64,000 bases of DNA, taken from contig JAFZGW010000009.1 in NCBI GenBank assembly GCA_017555205.1, positions 62,001 through 126,000 on the forward strand. Reading direction: 5' to 3'. The DNA is from Akkermansia sp. Lineage in GTDB: Bacteria; Verrucomicrobiota; Verrucomicrobiia; Verrucomicrobiales; Akkermansiaceae. How positions within the stretch are numbered: the first letter of the stretch is position 1; each line of letters starts with the position of its first letter. This document shows positions 61,523 to 64,000 of this stretch, one piece after another. Below the pieces are notes generated by a model that was not told the origin of the DNA, searched no databases, and worked only from the letters and a program-made list of their open reading frames with translations. A program made the translations under genes and the position numbers.

Positions 61523-63706
61523 ATGAGTAGCAACGAAGGCAACACACCGATTTATCTGCAGGAAAACCCGAGCAAGATTCAGCGTATGTTCGGGGATTAT
61601 TACCTGGAATACGCCTCGTATGTTATTCTTGAACGTGCGGTTCCGCATATTATTGACGGTCTTAAACCCGTGCAGCGTCGAATTCTGCACTCGATGGAGC
61701 GCATGGATGACGGTCGCTACAACAAGGTGGCCAATATCGTGGGTGATACCATGAAATACCACCCCCATGGCGATGCCTCTATCGGCAGTGCTTTGGTGAC
61801 GTTGGGGCAGAAGGGGCTGCTGATTGATACTCAGGGTAACTGGGGTAATATACTTACCGGCGACAGTGCAGCCGCTGCCCGATATATCGAGGCGCGTCTT
61901 TCACCCTTTGCGAAAGATGTGGTATACAGCCCCAAGGTAACGGAGTGGAAGCTTAGCTACGATGGGCGCAACAAGGAACCTGTAGCGCTGCCTATTAAGT
62001 TCCCCTTGCTGTTGGCACAGGGGGCTCTCGGTATTGCCGTAGGTATGAATTGCTTGATTTTGCCGCATAATTTCAACGAAATTATAGAGGCCGCCATTCA
62101 TTACCTGCGCGATGAACCTTTCGAGCTTTTCCCGGATTTTCCCACCGGCGGCTTGCTCGATGTGAGCGGTTACAACGATGGTACCGGCAACAGCCGACTG
62201 CGCTCCCGCGCCAGGCTCGATGTGAGCACCAAGCGTGTTATTCGTATTACCGAGGTTCCCTATGGTACGACTACGGACTCCCTCATCGAGAGTATCGAAA
62301 AGGCCATGGAGAAGGGCAAGCTCAAGGTAGCCCGTATTGAGGATAATACCGCTGCAACGGCTGATATTCTGGTGCACTTGGCTCCCGGTGCCGATGTGGA
62401 GAAGACCTGCAATGCGCTCTACGCCTTCACTGATTGCCAAAAGAGCATATCGCCCAAGGCTGTAGTAATCATGGATCGCAAGCCCGTATTTATGGGGGTG
62501 AGCGAAATCCTTAAGCATAATGTCGATTTTACCCGCGATACCTTACGCCGAGAGCTCGAGGTGCGCCTCGGTGAATTGCAGGAAGCTTGGATGCTTGCCA
62601 GCCTTGAAAAGATTTTCATCGAAAATCGTATATATAAGGTGCTCGAAGAGAGCGACAGCTGGGAGCAGTCCGTGACTGAAATCGGTGAGCGTCTGGAGCC
62701 TTTCGTGGTCGATTTTATTCGCCCGGTCACACGCGATGATATCGTTCGTCTGACTGAAATTCGCATTAAGAAAATCGCTAAATATGAGGTTCACGAGGCC
62801 GAACACCATATCGCCGGACTTGAGGCCGATATTGAACAAACCCGTAAACACCTCGCTCAGCTTACCAAGTATACCATTCGCTGGTTCGAGAACCTGCGCA
62901 AGAAGTACGGCGCTGATTGGCCCCGTCGTACAGAGCTGGCTACCTTCGACTCTCTCACCCGTGCCGAGGCTGCGGTGGAGAACGAAATGCTTTATATCGA
63001 CGAGGAAGGCTTTGCCGGCTATGGTTTGCGCAAAGGTGAGGTTGTGGAGAAGTGTTCTACACTCAGCGATGTGTTGACTATTGATAGCCAGGGTGTATTG
63101 ATGGTGCGCCGCGTGCAGGAGAAATTCTATGTGGGCAAGAAGCCGCTTTGCATTCGTGTGCTGCGCCCCGGGGATGATTGGGTATTTAACCTCATATACC
63201 GTGACGGTAAAGATGGGGTGACGTACGCCAAGAGATTCCACATCGGCGGTTTTACCCGTGACAGGGAATACCCGCTTACCATGGGGACTCCCGGTAGCCG
63301 TATCTTCTTCTTCTCCGTACATGATACGGAAGAAGACAGTGCCACGCTTTCCGTCAATGTTTACCTTAAAAACCAGTTTAAGCGCTTGCGGCGTCCCATT
63401 CCCTTCGACTTTGCGCGCCTGCGCGTGAAGAGCCGAACCGTGATGGGAAATATGGTTACCAAAAATCCGGTGGAGAGAATTTCGCGCATTATGCCGACGG
63501 TTGTCGAACCTGAAGGCGGCGAGGGCTTGCCCGCCTCCGTCGAACCGCAGTTGCCGACTGCAACGGCCGCACCGGTTGAGCAGCCCGCAGAGCAGGGGGG
63601 GCAAGAGCTTGTTACCCCTGTGCCGGAAAACGCCACCCAGTTGCCGCTGGATCTTTTTAATACTACGGAAGATACCGAAAACTCTAATCAGAATGATGAA
63701 TCTTAA
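61523..63706 (+). CDS. Type IIA topoisomerase subunit A (ParC/GyrA-like)
   Basis: This subunit cleaves and rejoins both DNA strands to supercoil or decatenate DNA. The 727-residue protein has the breakage-reunion domain with SYVILERAVPHIIDGLKPVQRRIL, MKYHPHGDASIG, QGNWGNILTGDSAAAARYIEARL (catalytic Tyr121) and a coiled-coil near 440-480. The C-terminal part (about 500-660) is a shortened wrapping domain, then a Pro/Gln/Glu-rich tail. I see no GyrA box, so topoisomerase IV ParC is more likely than gyrase. The partner ParE gene is not in the window. Its 3' end overlaps the next gene by 11 bp. Confidence 0.92.
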   Translation: MSSNEGNTPIYLQENPSKIQRMFGDYYLEYASYVILERAVPHIIDGLKPVQRRILHSMERMDDGRYNKVANIVGDTMKYHPHGDASIGSALVTLGQKGLLIDTQGNWGNILTGDSAAAARYIEARLSPFAKDVVYSPKVTEWKLSYDGRNKEPVALPIKFPLLLAQGALGIAVGMNCLILPHNFNEIIEAAIHYLRDEPFELFPDFPTGGLLDVSGYNDGTGNSRLRSRARLDVSTKRVIRITEVPYGTTTDSLIESIEKAMEKGKLKVARIEDNTAATADILVHLAPGADVEKTCNALYAFTDCQKSISPKAVVIMDRKPVFMGVSEILKHNVDFTRDTLRRELEVRLGELQEAWMLASLEKIFIENRIYKVLEESDSWEQSVTEIGERLEPFVVDFIRPVTRDDIVRLTEIRIKKIAKYEVHEAEHHIAGLEADIEQTRKHLAQLTKYTIRWFENLRKKYGADWPRRTELATFDSLTRAEAAVENEMLYIDEEGFAGYGLRKGEVVEKCSTLSDVLTIDSQGVLMVRRVQEKFYVGKKPLCIRVLRPGDDWVFNLIYRDGKDGVTYAKRFHIGGFTRDREYPLTMGTPGSRIFFFSVHDTEEDSATLSVNVYLKNQFKRLRRPIPFDFARLRVKSRTVMGNMVTKNPVERISRIMPTVVEPEGGEGLPASVEPQLPTATAAPVEQPAEQGGQELVTPVPENATQLPLDLFNTTEDTENSNQNDES

Positions 63707-64000
63707 ATCTTTTGCAATGTTAGCCGCGGCGGCACTTACGCTGTCGGCTCAGGGGCAGCAGGTATTGCCTGTCGCCGGCGATGAAAATCACGCAGCTGTT
63801 ACCGAAACGAACGAGGAGCGTGACGTGCGCATGGCATGGTGGCGCAAGGCTAAGTTCGGTATGTTTATACATTACGGGCTCTATTCCGGTTTGGCCGGTG
63901 AGTTTAAGGGGCACCCCGGCGGCGCGGAGTGGATTCAAACCAACCTCGGGCTTGATACCGATACCTATGCTGCCGAAGCCCTGCCGCTTTTTAAGCCCGC
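63696..64000 (+). CDS. Secreted GH29 alpha-L-fucosidase, 5' part (runs off the window)
   Basis: GH29 enzymes remove alpha-L-fucose from host glycans such as mucin. The visible 101 residues contain a signal peptide (MNLKSFAMLAAAALTLSAQG) and the family start MAWWRKAKFGMFIHYGLYSG followed by GGAEWIQTNLG, typical of the GH29 barrel beginning. ATG 63696 (or 63693, in the same frame) overlaps the topoisomerase stop by 11-14 bp. The catalytic residues lie beyond the window end. Confidence 0.9.
   Translation, partial: MNLKSFAMLAAAALTLSAQGQQVLPVAGDENHAAVTETNEERDVRMAWWRKAKFGMFIHYGLYSGLAGEFKGHPGGAEWIQTNLGLDTDTYAAEALPLFKP

Overview
The window looks like a chromosome segment from a member of the Verrucomicrobiota close to Akkermansia. 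The reasons are inferential: secreted mucin or host-glycan type glycosidases (GH35, GH18, GH29), a giant cell-surface protein ending in a PEP-CTERM sorting signal, a GH75-like chitosanase-fold protein, complete respiratory Complex I genes next to TCA-cycle enzymes, menaquinone methylation, and many genes with little or no Shine-Dalgarno sequence. No 16S rRNA is present to settle the taxonomy.

Layout. 1-552: gene-free left flank with repeated TGGTCA motifs, ending in tRNA-Leu(UAA) on the minus strand. 639-9922: OsmC-like protein, a small unknown gene coupled to tadA and ybeY, cdsA with a lipid kinase, class I fumarase, a short-chain dehydrogenase, a GH75-like protein, ruvA and a membrane protein. 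10006-23075: an eleven-gene minus-strand operon nuoD-E-F-G-H-I-J-K-L-M-N; nuoA, nuoB and nuoC are not in the window. 23362-28063: ftsK, a DUF4236-like protein and an unknown membrane protein. 28166-33583: GH35 beta-galactosidase, malate dehydrogenase, a tiny membrane protein, isocitrate dehydrogenase and menaquinone methyltransferase. 33691-35758: folE2, rpsR, rpmG (reading frame broken near its start) and a DksA/TraR-like protein. 35985-38831: 4-alpha-glucanotransferase, RidA, and phosphopantothenoylcysteine decarboxylase. 38923-43361: an outer-membrane porin-like protein and a feoA-feoB-FeoB-associated-peptide iron operon. 43507-58575: one 5,022-residue surface protein. 58782-60730: a two-gene operon of a GH18 glycosidase and a compact IdeS/Mac-like cysteine protease. 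60836-64000: an FNT-family transporter, a topoisomerase II subunit A, and the 5' end of a GH29 alpha-L-fucosidase.

How the genes fit together. Fumarase, malate dehydrogenase, isocitrate dehydrogenase, Complex I and menaquinone methylation form a respiratory core. Iron uptake (feo) feeds the many Fe-S clusters of Complex I and fumarase, and a shared 16-bp palindrome (consensus GTTAGTTTAAACTAAC) upstream of feoA, before feoB and upstream of nuoD suggests common metal-responsive control. The secreted glycosidases, the porin and the giant surface protein point to life on host glycans.

The strongest candidates for something undescribed are: (1) the translationally coupled GH18 plus miniature IdeS-like protease, which recalls in gene content the streptococcal pair that attacks IgG glycans and the IgG hinge; (2) a FeoB whose membrane domain carries a DUF805-like insertion; (3) the shared feo/nuo palindrome; and (4) the giant modular PEP-CTERM protein.
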